A DNA stretch of 64,000 nt from Aquabacterium sp. GTDB lineage: Bacteria; Pseudomonadota; Gammaproteobacteria; Burkholderiales; Burkholderiaceae_C. Under the pieces are notes generated by a model. It was given only the letters and a program-made list of their open reading frames with translations. It was not told where the DNA came from and did no database searches. Shown here piece after piece: positions 27,402 through 35,158 of the stretch. Where the stretch lies: NCBI RefSeq assembly GCF_016195855.1, contig NZ_JACPYU010000005.1:1-64000 (forward strand), read 5' to 3'. The first letter of the stretch is position 1. Every line of letters starts with the position of its first letter. The translations under genes and the position numbers were made by a program.

Positions 27402-27959
27402 ATGAAAATGGACGCAAGGCCGTATCTCCTGCTTGCACTCGGCATCCTGGGTGGCTGTGCCGGCACGCCGCCGCCTGACAAGCCTTCCACCCAAGAGCGC
27501 TGCTACAGCCATGGCGAGATCCGGACCTGCACGGCCTACCCGGCGCCATCTCGCCAGCAAATCGCTGAGGTGAAGAAGCTGCGCCCACCGCCGGTTGGTG
27601 TCAGCCGCCTGGTCCTGGTTCGCAATGATTGGCGTGACGCCTACGGGCAAGCCCAGCTTGTGCTCGATGGCACGAATTTGCCCACCCTCATTCCCTGCTC
27701 GGTCGTGGGGGTGGACGTCAAACCGGGAGAGCACCAACTGCAGATGGGCTACATGGCTGCCGCAGCATCACCGCTGCGTGTCACGTTGAAGCCGCGAGAG
27801 GTGGCCGTGGTCAGCGTGAAGCGCATGCCGCCTGGTACCGGGCCTCGTGGCTTCAGCCTGCTGCCCCTTGAGCGGGCCGACGCCATGGCCTTGATTCAGG
27901 AATGCGCCGTGGTGGGCTTTCTTGATCAGATGGCCACTGGGGGAGGTGAGGCGCGATGA
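27402..27959 (+). CDS. Putative lipoprotein
   Basis: 185 residues. MKMDARPYLLLALGILGGCAGTPPP carries a lipobox (LGGC). The rest includes a DUF2846-like pattern of a PEGA-type beta domain: LVLVRNDWRDAYGQAQLVLDGTNLPTLIPCSVVGVDVKPGEHQLQMGY. Coupled by a 4-nt overlap to the flavin reductase gene. Outer-membrane anchored; function unknown. Confidence 0.7.
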   Translation: MKMDARPYLLLALGILGGCAGTPPPDKPSTQERCYSHGEIRTCTAYPAPSRQQIAEVKKLRPPPVGVSRLVLVRNDWRDAYGQAQLVLDGTNLPTLIPCSVVGVDVKPGEHQLQMGYMAAAASPLRVTLKPREVAVVSVKRMPPGTGPRGFSLLPLERADAMALIQECAVVGFLDQMATGGGEAR

Positions 27960-28501
27960 TGAAGCCGCTTCCACTGAGCAAAGCCTTTACCCTGCTGGAG
28001 CCGGGCCCGGTCGTGCTGGTAACCACGCGCAGCGCGCAAGGCTGCAACGTCATGACCATCTCCTGGACCATGGTCATGGACTTCACGCCGCGGTTCACCC
28101 TGACCACAGGCCCCTGGAACCACTCCTATGCCGCGCTCAAGAAATCGAAGGAGTGCGTGATCGCCATCCCCACTGTCGACCAGATCGATCAGGTTGTGGG
28201 CATCGGCACGTGCACTGGCGCCGACACGGACAAGTTCAAACAGTTCGGTTTGACCCCGCTTGAAGGGCAGATCGTCAAAGCCCCTTTGATCAAGGAATGC
28301 CTGGCCAACATCGAATGCAAGGTGGTCGACATCGTGAGCAAGCACAACATCGTCGTGCTCGAAGGCGTGGCAGCCTACCTGGACACCACCCGCAAGGAAA
28401 AGCGAACGCTTCACGCCGTTGGCGATGGCACCTTCATCGTGGACGGCGAACGCATCAACCGCAAACGCCTGATGCGCAGCAAGCTGCCGCCCGGCGTCTA
28501 G
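27956..28501 (+). CDS. Flavin reductase-family (FMN-binding split barrel) protein
   Basis: 181 residues. LLEPGPVVLVTTRSAQGCNVMTISWTMVMDFTPRFTLTTGPWNHSYAALKKSKECVIAIP is typical of flavoredoxin/flavin reductase-like proteins that bind FMN. GGAGGTGAGG precedes the ATG. It overlaps the lipoprotein stop codon. Confidence 0.85.
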   Translation: MMKPLPLSKAFTLLEPGPVVLVTTRSAQGCNVMTISWTMVMDFTPRFTLTTGPWNHSYAALKKSKECVIAIPTVDQIDQVVGIGTCTGADTDKFKQFGLTPLEGQIVKAPLIKECLANIECKVVDIVSKHNIVVLEGVAAYLDTTRKEKRTLHAVGDGTFIVDGERINRKRLMRSKLPPGV

Positions 28502-28539
28502 CCTTGAAAACGGTCTTCCCCGACCACCACCGTCCCCAG

Positions 28540-28639
28540 ACAGGGCACTTGGGTGTTCAGCGCAGCGAAGTAGAGGAGGAGGGGCCAGCGCAGCTGGACA
28601 CGGGGGACATGAGCGAAGTTGAGCACCCAAGTGCCCTGT
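28540..28639. repeat. Inverted-repeat element between convergent genes
   Basis: Perfect 16-bp arms acagggcacttgggtg (28540-28555) and their reverse complement (28624-28639) flank 68 bp, which contains a smaller dyad ccagc-gca-gctgg. It lies between the 3' ends of the flavin reductase and fdx genes, so it may serve as a bidirectional terminator. The long, GC-balanced arms without a T-run resemble an interspersed palindromic element more than a simple terminator. Confidence 0.55.
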
Positions 28640-28651
28640 CCCGCTCAACCC

Positions 28652-28987
28652 TCAGCGCTCCCGCGCATGGTTCCGGCTGAACTTGGGAAGCTCCACAGTG
28701 ATGTCTCCGCCCTTCACCCGCACACTGCAAGCCAGCCGCGAGCAAGGCTCCAGCCCCCAGGCATTGTCCAGCTGATCGTTCTCATCATCATCCGGCTCAT
28801 CCAAGCTCTCAGAACCAGCCCGAACCAGCACATGGCAGGTGGCACAAGCCGCCACCATGTCACACGCATGCTCAATGGCCACGCCATGCTTGAGCAGCGC
28901 CTCACACAGCGAAGCACCCTTCTTGACGTCAAACTGCTGGCCCTCTGGGCACAGCTCATGGTGGGGCAGGACAGTGACCAGGGGCAT
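28652..28987 (-). CDS. fdx: Isc-type [2Fe-2S] ferredoxin
   Basis: 111 residues from MPLVTVLPHHELCPEGQQFDVKKG. Ligands follow the adrenodoxin/Isc pattern: CDMVAACATC (C-x5-C-x2-C) and a later Cys in CSRLACSV. It supplies electrons for cluster assembly on IscU. Last gene of the nif-linked isc operon, 31 nt after hscA; the upstream ORF extension overlaps hscA and is not used. Confidence 0.9.
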   Translation of the reverse strand: MPLVTVLPHHELCPEGQQFDVKKGASLCEALLKHGVAIEHACDMVAACATCHVLVRAGSESLDEPDDDENDQLDNAWGLEPCSRLACSVRVKGGDITVELPKFSRNHARER

Positions 28988-29018
28988 GGCAACAACTCGG
29001 TGAAGACAAGAAATCAGA

Positions 29019-30875
29019 TCAGGAAATGGTGTCCAGCACACGCCCCGTGAGCGCCTTGCGGATGCTGGCGTCCATGCGGCGGGCCGCGAAGCTCGACGTG
29101 ATCACATTCAGCGTCTGGCACACCGCCTTGACCGTGTCGGTATCGGCCTCGGTCTCCAGCGCATCGGCCACCAGGTTCATCGCATCCTGAATGTGCGCAC
29201 GCTCGGCGGGCGACAACAATTCCTGCCCATCTTCCGCCAAGGCAGCCTCGGTCGCATCCAGCAAGCGCCGCGCATCCACCTGGGCTTCGCGCAGCATGCG
29301 CAACTGCATGTCCGCCTGCGCGCGACCCACGCTGTCTGTCAGCATCTGGGCGATCTGGTCGTCGCTCAAACCGTAGGAGGGCTTGACCTCGATGTGTGCC
29401 TGCACGCCCGTGCTCTGCTCACTGGCCCACACCGACAACAAGCCATCCGCATCAATCTGGAACGTGACCCGGATGCGCGCCGCACCGGCCACCATGGGCG
29501 GGATGCCCCTCAAGTCAAAGCGCGCCAGCGAGCGGCAATCATTGACCGCTTCACGCTCGCCCTGCACCACATGGAAGGACATGGCCGTCTGCCCGTCCTT
29601 GAAAGTGGTGAAGTCCTGCGCGCGGGAGGTGGGCAAGGTCGAGTTGCGCGGGATGATCTTTTCGACCAGGCCGCCCATGGTCTCGATGCCCAGGGACAGC
29701 GGCGACACGTCCAGCAGCAGCCACTGCCCGTCGCTGCCGGCATTGCCTGCCAGCACATCGGCCTGCATGGCCGCGCCCAGCGCCACCACCTCGTCCGGGT
29801 TGATGTCCGTCAGCGGCTGTTTGCCAAAGAACTGCGCCACGGCGTCACGGGCCACAGGCATGCGGGTGGAGCCGCCCACCATGACCACGCCGTCTACCTC
29901 GTCAATGCTCAGGCCGGCATCTTTCAGGGCACGGCGCGTGGCCGACATGGTTCGCTGCACAAGGGCCTGCGTACATTGGGCAAACACCTCACGCGTCACC
30001 GTGACACCTGCCACATCCACCGCATCAAAGCTGGACAGCGCTTCCTTGCCGGCACGCGCCGATGTCAGCAGGTGCTGTTGCTCGGTGGGGTTCAGTGCAG
30101 ACCAGATTTGCTGGGTCTGCTCGGCCAGCCACAAGGCCAGGGCACGGTCGAAGTCATCACCGCCCAGGGCCGAGTCACCGCCGGTAGACAGCACCTCGAA
30201 CACCCCGCGCGACAAGCGCAGGATGGAGATGTCGAAGGTGCCGCCACCGAGGTCGTACACGGCAAATACGCCTTCTGCAGCCTTGTCAAGGCCATACGCA
30301 ATGGCGGCAGCCGTGGGTTCGTTGAGCAGGCGCAGCACGTGCAGGCCGGCCAGGCGCGCGGCATCCTTGGTGGCCTGACGCTGGGCGTCGTCAAAGTAGG
30401 CCGGTACGGTGATGACCACGCCGGTCAGTTCACCACCCAGCGAGGCCTCGGCGCGGGCCTTCAATGCGCGCAGAATGTCGGCCGAGACCTCCACCGGGCT
30501 CTTGACGCCGGCCACCGTGTCCACCGACACCATGCCGGGGCCGTCCACCAGCTTGTAGGGCGGCGAGCCCGCCTTGAGTGCATCGGCCATGGACCGGCCC
30601 ATCAGGCGCTTGACGGAGGCAATCGTGTTGAGCGGGTCTTGCGCCTGCAGGGCCAGGGCAGGGTAGCCCACCAGGGGCGGCTCGCTGGTATCGGCGGTGT
30701 AGTGCACCACGGAAGGCAGCAGCACCTGATCGGACATGTCCACCAGGGCACGCGGCACGGCGCTTTGCACGCTGGCAATCAGCGAGTTGGTGGTGCCCAG
30801 GTCGATCCCCGCCGCCAGCCTGTGCTGGTGGGGGACCGCGCTTTGCCCGGGTTCGGCAATCTGCAGCAGTGCCAT
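29019..30875 (-). CDS. hscA: HscA, Hsp70-type chaperone for Fe-S cluster transfer
   Basis: 618 residues, the usual length. [66 protein letters not shown] and [11 protein letters not shown] are the Hsp70 ATPase motifs. The short C-terminal lid is HscA-like rather than DnaK-like. It releases clusters from IscU by binding its LPPVK motif, which is present in the IscU here. Its J-domain partner HscB is not encoded beside it. Confidence 0.95.
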   Translation of the reverse strand: MALLQIAEPGQSAVPHQHRLAAGIDLGTTNSLIASVQSAVPRALVDMSDQVLLPSVVHYTADTSEPPLVGYPALALQAQDPLNTIASVKRLMGRSMADALKAGSPPYKLVDGPGMVSVDTVAGVKSPVEVSADILRALKARAEASLGGELTGVVITVPAYFDDAQRQATKDAARLAGLHVLRLLNEPTAAAIAYGLDKAAEGVFAVYDLGGGTFDISILRLSRGVFEVLSTGGDSALGGDDFDRALALWLAEQTQQIWSALNPTEQQHLLTSARAGKEALSSFDAVDVAGVTVTREVFAQCTQALVQRTMSATRRALKDAGLSIDEVDGVVMVGGSTRMPVARDAVAQFFGKQPLTDINPDEVVALGAAMQADVLAGNAGSDGQWLLLDVSPLSLGIETMGGLVEKIIPRNSTLPTSRAQDFTTFKDGQTAMSFHVVQGEREAVNDCRSLARFDLRGIPPMVAGAARIRVTFQIDADGLLSVWASEQSTGVQAHIEVKPSYGLSDDQIAQMLTDSVGRAQADMQLRMLREAQVDARRLLDATEAALAEDGQELLSPAERAHIQDAMNLVADALETEADTDTVKAVCQTLNVITSSFAARRMDASIRKALTGRVLDTIS

Positions 30876-30887
30876 GGTGGGCCTCTT

Positions 30888-31211
30888 TCAAACAGCAAAG
30901 CTTTCGCCGCACCCGCACTCGGCCTTCGAGTTCGGGTTGTTGAACTTGAAGCCCTCGTTGAGGCCTTCGCGCACGAAGTCCAGTTGCGTGCCATCCAGAA
31001 AAGGCAGGCTCTTCTGGTCGACCAGCAACTGCAGGCCATGGGTCTCAAAGGCGATGTCTTCGGGCGAGGTTTCGTCGGCGAACTCGATCGCGTAGGACAA
31101 GCCCGAGCAGCCGCTGGTCTTCACGGCCAGGCGCAGCCCCACGCCCTTGCCGCGCTTGTTGATGGACTTCTGAACATGGCGGGCCGCCGCCTCGGTCATC
31201 GTGATCGCCAT
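30888..31211 (-). CDS. iscA: IscA, A-type Fe-S carrier
   Basis: 107 residues from [40 protein letters not shown]. Three conserved Cys: SGCSG and the C-terminal CGCGESF. Accepts or delivers Fe-S clusters downstream of IscU. Lies 12 nt upstream of hscA, where hscB is normally found after iscA. Start chosen at the conserved MAITMT; the longer frame overlaps the next A-type gene. Confidence 0.93.
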   Translation of the reverse strand: MAITMTEAAARHVQKSINKRGKGVGLRLAVKTSGCSGLSYAIEFADETSPEDIAFETHGLQLLVDQKSLPFLDGTQLDFVREGLNEGFKFNNPNSKAECGCGESFAV

Positions 31212-31219
31212 GGCGGGCC

Positions 31220-31594
31220 TCACATCGAGAAGGAGCTGCCGCAACCGCAGGTGGTCTGCGCATTGGGGTTGTGGATCACGAAGCGCGAGCCTTCCAGACC
31301 GTCTTCATAGTCAATGTCGGCGCCCATCAGGTACTGCAGGCTCATGGCGTCCACGACCATGGTCACGCCGTCGCGGTCGATGCGGGTGTCGTCTTCGTTG
31401 AGCTGGTCGTCAAAGGCAAAGCCATACGAGAAGCCCGAGCAGCCGCCGCCGGTCACATACAGGCGCAGCTTGAGGTTGGGGTTGCCTTCGTCGGCGATCA
31501 ACTCGCTGACCTTGGCTGCAGCGGTGGCGCTGAAGCTCAGGGGGGCGGGTGGGGGCATATCGTGGCCCACAGAGGCGGTCATGGTCGATTCCAT
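31220..31594 (-). CDS. ErpA-like A-type Fe-S carrier
   Basis: 124 residues. After a non-conserved 20-residue leader, [43 protein letters not shown] and [15 protein letters not shown] carry the three ligand Cys; ErpA-type features are GGGCSGF and the Asp/Glu-rich middle. AGGAG 7 nt upstream of ATG 31594. It gives the operon two consecutive A-type genes. It could be the genome's only ErpA or an extra nif-dedicated copy. Confidence 0.9.
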   Translation of the reverse strand: MESTMTASVGHDMPPPAPLSFSATAAAKVSELIADEGNPNLKLRLYVTGGGCSGFSYGFAFDDQLNEDDTRIDRDGVTMVVDAMSLQYLMGADIDYEDGLEGSRFVIHNPNAQTTCGCGSSFSM

Positions 31595-31645
31595 CTTCTT
31601 GCTCCTTGTGCGGTTGACAATGAAAAGCGGGTCGGTTCGGTGCGA

Positions 31646-32083
31646 TCAATTCGGCGCGCATACCGGCTGGTCGGCCAGCGTGGTGGAGGCGGTTTCGCCT
31701 TGTGCGTGCTTGTTCTGGTAGTCAGCCACCGCAGCCTTGATGGCGTCTTCAGCCAGGATGGAGCAGTGGATCTTCACGGGCGGCAGCGCCAGCTCTTCGG
31801 CGATCTGTGTGTTCTTGATCGACAGGGCTTCGTCCAGCGTCTTGCCTCGCACCCATTCGGTGACCAGCGAGCTCGATGCAATGGCCGAGCCGCAGCCATA
31901 GGTCTTGAAGCGGGCGTCTTCGATCACGCCGGTGGCGGGGTTGACCTTGATCTGCAGCTTCATCACGTCGCCGCAGGCGGGCGCGCCCACCATGCCGGTG
32001 GCCACACCCTCTTCGTCGGCCGCAAAGGCGCCAACGTTGCGCGGGTTTTCGTAGTGGTCAATCACCTTGTCGCTGTATGCCAT
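31646..32083 (-). CDS. iscU: IscU Fe-S scaffold
   Basis: 145 residues. The three cluster ligands are in APACGDVMKLQIKV, YGCGSAIASSS and KIHCSILAEDAIKAA, and the HscA recognition motif LPPVK is present. The NifU C-terminal domain is absent, so it is IscU rather than NifU. A variable 20-residue Ala/Thr tail follows. GGAG 7 nt upstream. Separated from iscS by a 110-nt gap with a hairpin. Confidence 0.95.
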   Translation of the reverse strand: MAYSDKVIDHYENPRNVGAFAADEEGVATGMVGAPACGDVMKLQIKVNPATGVIEDARFKTYGCGSAIASSSLVTEWVRGKTLDEALSIKNTQIAEELALPPVKIHCSILAEDAIKAAVADYQNKHAQGETASTTLADQPVCAPN

Positions 32084-32163
32084 CTTGCTTCTCCAGTTTC
32101 AGTTAGCGAGGGCGGGGTCAGCGCCGGGCCGCCCCAAGCGTCCGGCCCCGCACCCCCGTGGGG

Positions 32164-32183
32164 GGCTGCGGTACCCCGCAGCC
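32164..32183. terminator. GC-rich hairpin between iscS and iscU
   Basis: GGCTGCGG-tacc-CCGCAGCC is a perfect 8-bp stem with a 4-nt loop, flanked by runs of C and G that allow alternative pairing. There is no T-run, so it is more likely an RNA processing or stability element (setting the iscS to iscU ratio) than a full terminator. Confidence 0.5.
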
Positions 32184-32193
32184 GGGGGCGCCT

Positions 32194-33423
32194 TTAATGC
32201 GCGGCCCATTGGATGCTGTCGAGATCGATACCGGCCTGGACCATGTCCCACAAGGGACTGAGTTCACGCAGTCGGTTGACGACTTCGGTCACGCGGGCGA
32301 TCGCAAAGTCGATCTCTTCCAGCGTGGTGAAGCGGCCGATCGTGAAGCGCACCGAGCTGTGGGCCAGTTCGTCGCTGCGGCCCATGGCGCGCAGGACATA
32401 GCTGGGTTCCAGGCTGGCCGAGGTGCAGGCCGAGCCCGAAGACACGGCGATGTCCTTCATGCCCATCAGCAGCGATTCGCCTTCGACGTAGTTGAAGCTC
32501 ACATTGAGGTGGTTGGGCGTGCGGCGCTCCAGGTCGCCATTGAGGTGGACCTGGTCGATGCGCGACAGGCCGGCCCACAGGTGGTCGCGCAGGCTGCGGA
32601 TGCGCTCCAGCTCGGGGCCCATCTCTTTGGCGGCCAGGTGGTAGGCCTCGCCCATGCCGACGATCTGGTGGGTGGGCAGGGTGCCCGAGCGCATGCCGCG
32701 CTCGTGGCCACCACCGTGCATCAGGGCCTCGATGCGCACGCGCGGCTTGCGGCGCACATACAGGGCGCCCACGCCCTTGGGGCCGTAGCTCTTGTGGGCC
32801 GACATGGACATCAGGTCGATGGGCATCACGCTCAGGTCGATGTGCACCTTGCCGGTCGCTTGCGCCGCGTCCACATGGAAGAACACGCCCTTGCTGCGGC
32901 AGATGTTGCCCAGGGCCTCGATGTCCTGGATGACACCGGTTTCGTTGTTGACGAACATGACCGATGCCAGCACGGTGTCAGGGCGGATGGCGGCCTTGAA
33001 CAACTCGATGTCGACCAGGCCGTTGTCCATCACGGGCAGCACGGTGACCTCCCAGCCCTCGCGCTCCATTTCGCGCATGGTGTCCAGCACGGCCTTGTGC
33101 TCGGTGGCCAGCGTGATGAGGTGGCGGCCCTTGGTCTTGTAGAAGGTCGCGGCGCCCTTGATGGCGAGGTTGTTGCTCTCGGTGGCACCCGAGGTCCACA
33201 CGATTTCACGCGGGTCGGCGCCAATCAGCAAGGCCACTTGTTCGCGGGCCAGTTCAACCGCTTCTTCGGCAGCCCAGCCATAGGCATGCGAGCGGCTGGC
33301 AGGGTTGCCGAAGCGTTCGCTCAGGTAGGGAATCATCTTGGCGGCCACGCGCTGGTCCACGGGCGTGGTAGCTGCATAGTCCAGGTAGACGGGCCGGTTG
33401 GGCTGCACGATCAACGTCGTCAT
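32194..33423 (-). CDS. iscS: IscS cysteine desulfurase
   Basis: 409 residues. [13 protein letters not shown], the PLP lysine in [19 protein letters not shown] and the catalytic-Cys loop [21 protein letters not shown] identify group I IscS/NifS; the loop length and C-terminal tail are IscS-like. It gives sulfur from cysteine to IscU. First gene of the operon; iscR is absent. AGGAG precedes the start. A second desulfurase, NifS, is at 54647-55858. Confidence 0.95.
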   Translation of the reverse strand: MTTLIVQPNRPVYLDYAATTPVDQRVAAKMIPYLSERFGNPASRSHAYGWAAEEAVELAREQVALLIGADPREIVWTSGATESNNLAIKGAATFYKTKGRHLITLATEHKAVLDTMREMEREGWEVTVLPVMDNGLVDIELFKAAIRPDTVLASVMFVNNETGVIQDIEALGNICRSKGVFFHVDAAQATGKVHIDLSVMPIDLMSMSAHKSYGPKGVGALYVRRKPRVRIEALMHGGGHERGMRSGTLPTHQIVGMGEAYHLAAKEMGPELERIRSLRDHLWAGLSRIDQVHLNGDLERRTPNHLNVSFNYVEGESLLMGMKDIAVSSGSACTSASLEPSYVLRAMGRSDELAHSSVRFTIGRFTTLEEIDFAIARVTEVVNRLRELSPLWDMVQAGIDLDSIQWAAH

Positions 33424-33481
33424 GAGGGCTCCTTGTTCTGCGCGGTCGGTATCGACTGAGGGGGCGCTTGCAAGGGCTCAT

Positions 33482-33497
33482 TGCAACTTGGGTGCCA
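33482..33497 (-). promoter_or_regulatory. Sigma-54 promoter of the isc operon
   Basis: Minus-strand TGGCAC-CCAAG-TTGCA matches the RpoN consensus fully. The -12 end is about 58 nt before the iscS start. This ties expression of iscS-iscU-A-iscA-hscA-fdx to nitrogen fixation rather than to IscR. No perfect NifA upstream site was found in the next 150 bp. Confidence 0.88.
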
Positions 33498-33550
33498 ACT
33501 TCCAGGCTTTTCTTAAGTGATTGATTTCATTTGATAAATGTCAAAGTGAC

Positions 33551-33715
33551 CCTTGTCGTTGTAGTGAAATCGTCGCGACAAGGCCATGTGGTTTTTGTCG
33601 GATTTGTTGTGAGCGTGGGGGCTTGCCTTCCCGCTGATCTCTACCTGCGGCACCAAGGGCATTGATCTTGCAAAGTGCTCGGGTATTGAGTGAAACAGGG
33701 TCGCCTTGTCGACAA
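33551..33715. promoter_or_regulatory. CCTTGTCG inverted repeats before fmdB
   Basis: CCTTGTCG (33551-33558) is mirrored by CGACAAGG (33576-33583), and a perfect palindrome TTGTCGACAA occurs at 33706-33715, six bases before the fmdB start. The shared TTGTCG half-site suggests binding sites for one regulator acting on fmdB and possibly isc. Otherwise the 298-bp gap 33424-33721 contains only the sigma-54 promoter. Confidence 0.35.
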
Positions 33716-33721
33716 CCCACC

Positions 33722-33958
33722 ATGCCCATCTACGAATACCACTGCCCCGCTTGCGACAAGCACTTCGAGCTGCTGGTGCGCAGCAGCACCGTCCCGGCTT
33801 GCCCGCAATGTGGCTCGACCGTGCTGGACAAATGTGTGAGTGCGCCGCAGCCACCCGGCAAGAGCGCCGGCATCATCAAGCGGGCGCGCGCGCGGGCGGC
33901 TGCGGAAGGGCACATGAGCAACTACAGCCAGGCCGAGCGCAGCAAGCTCACGTCGTAG
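33722..33958 (+). CDS. FmdB-family zinc-ribbon protein
   Basis: 78 residues. MPIYEYHCPACDKHFELLVRSSTVPACPQCGS has the CxxC...CxxC zinc ribbon that defines FmdB. The tail RARARAAAEGHMSNYSQAERSKLTS is basic. Function is poorly known; proposed regulatory. Its 3' end overlaps the convergent PepSY gene by 11 nt. Confidence 0.88.
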   Translation: MPIYEYHCPACDKHFELLVRSSTVPACPQCGSTVLDKCVSAPQPPGKSAGIIKRARARAAAEGHMSNYSQAERSKLTS

Positions 33959-35156
33959 CCAGCCTGAGGCGCCTGGCGGTGTGACGGGCCTTGCGCTTGC
34001 GGGCCCAGATGAGCACACCGGTCAGGCTTAGCGCAGCGATGCACAGCCCCAGCGCCGACATCAGCACCCGGCCGGGCAAGCCGATGATGCGGCCCGAGTG
34101 CAAAGGGAACATGGCCTGCATGAAGACGTCTCCCGTCGAGCCGGTACCGGGCACGTCCTGGCCAAGGAGTGCGCCTGTTTGTGCGTCCACATACAGCCAG
34201 GTGTTGCCCAGGCCACCGTCACCATGGCTGGCGCCAGGCTTGAACAGGCCCACGCCCCATGCGGCCTGCTGCGGCAGGTGGAACAGGCCGCCCAGCGGCG
34301 TGACCCAGCCCTGGCGGCGGGCTTCCTGGCTGGCCACATCCAGCACGGCTTGCCGCGAGATGCCCGCGGTCACATGGCCCTTCACGTGGCCCTGATCTGC
34401 GGCGGCGCGGCCCTCCAGCGGGGGCGGCGTCAAGGAGGACAGGCTGTTGACCAGGGGCTTCATGACCGGCTCGCGCAGGTTCATGGCCACCGAGGTGATG
34501 GCCACCATCAGCACCAGCAGCCACAGCCAGACCCCACCTGATCGATGCAGATCGAACACGAGCCTGGGGCCGCCTGCCCGCCAGCGAAAGGCCAGCGAGC
34601 GGCGCCATTGCCGGGGGGCGGGAAAGGAGATCCACAAGGCGATGAGGCAGTCCAGTACCCAGGCCATGGCCAGCAGGCCCATCAGCCAGATGCCCAGGTC
34701 CACCCCGCCTACCTGGGGCAGGTGCAGCGAGTAGTGGAGCTTGTAGATGAAGGGCATCAGGTTCTGTGGTGCGAGCGAGAAGGCCCCCCATTGCCGGCAG
34801 CCCTGTACGGCACCCGTGACCGGGTCCAGGGCGACCTGGTCATAGCCCAGCTCAAAGGGCCGGCCGGTGGCCGGATCGACACGGGGCCGCACGCCAAGCA
34901 GCAAGGCGTCACCGGTTTCGATGGCCAGCGGCAGCCAGGTCACCATCAGGCGTGGCTCGGCGCGCTCCAGGCCTTCGGCCAGGGCCAGGCTGCTCAGGGG
35001 CTGACCTGGTGTCTGTGCACGGTAGAGCTGTGGGCTGATCAAGGCGTCCAGCTCGTGGTCCCAGGAGATCAGGGCACCAGTCAGGCCGGCCATGAACAGG
35101 AAGGCCGCTGCGCTCAGGCCGAACCAGCGGTGCAGGCGAACAAGAAGGGCGCGCAT
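33948..35156 (-). CDS. PepSY-associated membrane protein (siderophore-iron reductase type)
   Basis: 402 residues from MRALLVRLHRWFGLSAAAFLFMAGLTGALISWDHELDA. Four transmembrane helices (about 12-32, 180-205, 230-250, 370-395) and paired His (LHRWFG, LHYSLHLP, LHRSGGVW, LHSGRIIG) are the pattern of PepSY_TM proteins that reduce ferric siderophores or anchor haem. It starts 2 nt after the TonB-receptor stop, so it is coupled to that gene. Confidence 0.87.
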   Translation of the reverse strand: MRALLVRLHRWFGLSAAAFLFMAGLTGALISWDHELDALISPQLYRAQTPGQPLSSLALAEGLERAEPRLMVTWLPLAIETGDALLLGVRPRVDPATGRPFELGYDQVALDPVTGAVQGCRQWGAFSLAPQNLMPFIYKLHYSLHLPQVGGVDLGIWLMGLLAMAWVLDCLIALWISFPAPRQWRRSLAFRWRAGGPRLVFDLHRSGGVWLWLLVLMVAITSVAMNLREPVMKPLVNSLSSLTPPPLEGRAAADQGHVKGHVTAGISRQAVLDVASQEARRQGWVTPLGGLFHLPQQAAWGVGLFKPGASHGDGGLGNTWLYVDAQTGALLGQDVPGTGSTGDVFMQAMFPLHSGRIIGLPGRVLMSALGLCIAALSLTGVLIWARKRKARHTARRLRLATT

Positions 35157-35158
35157 GG

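Noticed and set aside
33513-33854. 113-residue minus-strand ORF between iscS and PepSY
   Set aside because: Overlaps fmdB on the other strand, has no ribosome site, and no conserved features.
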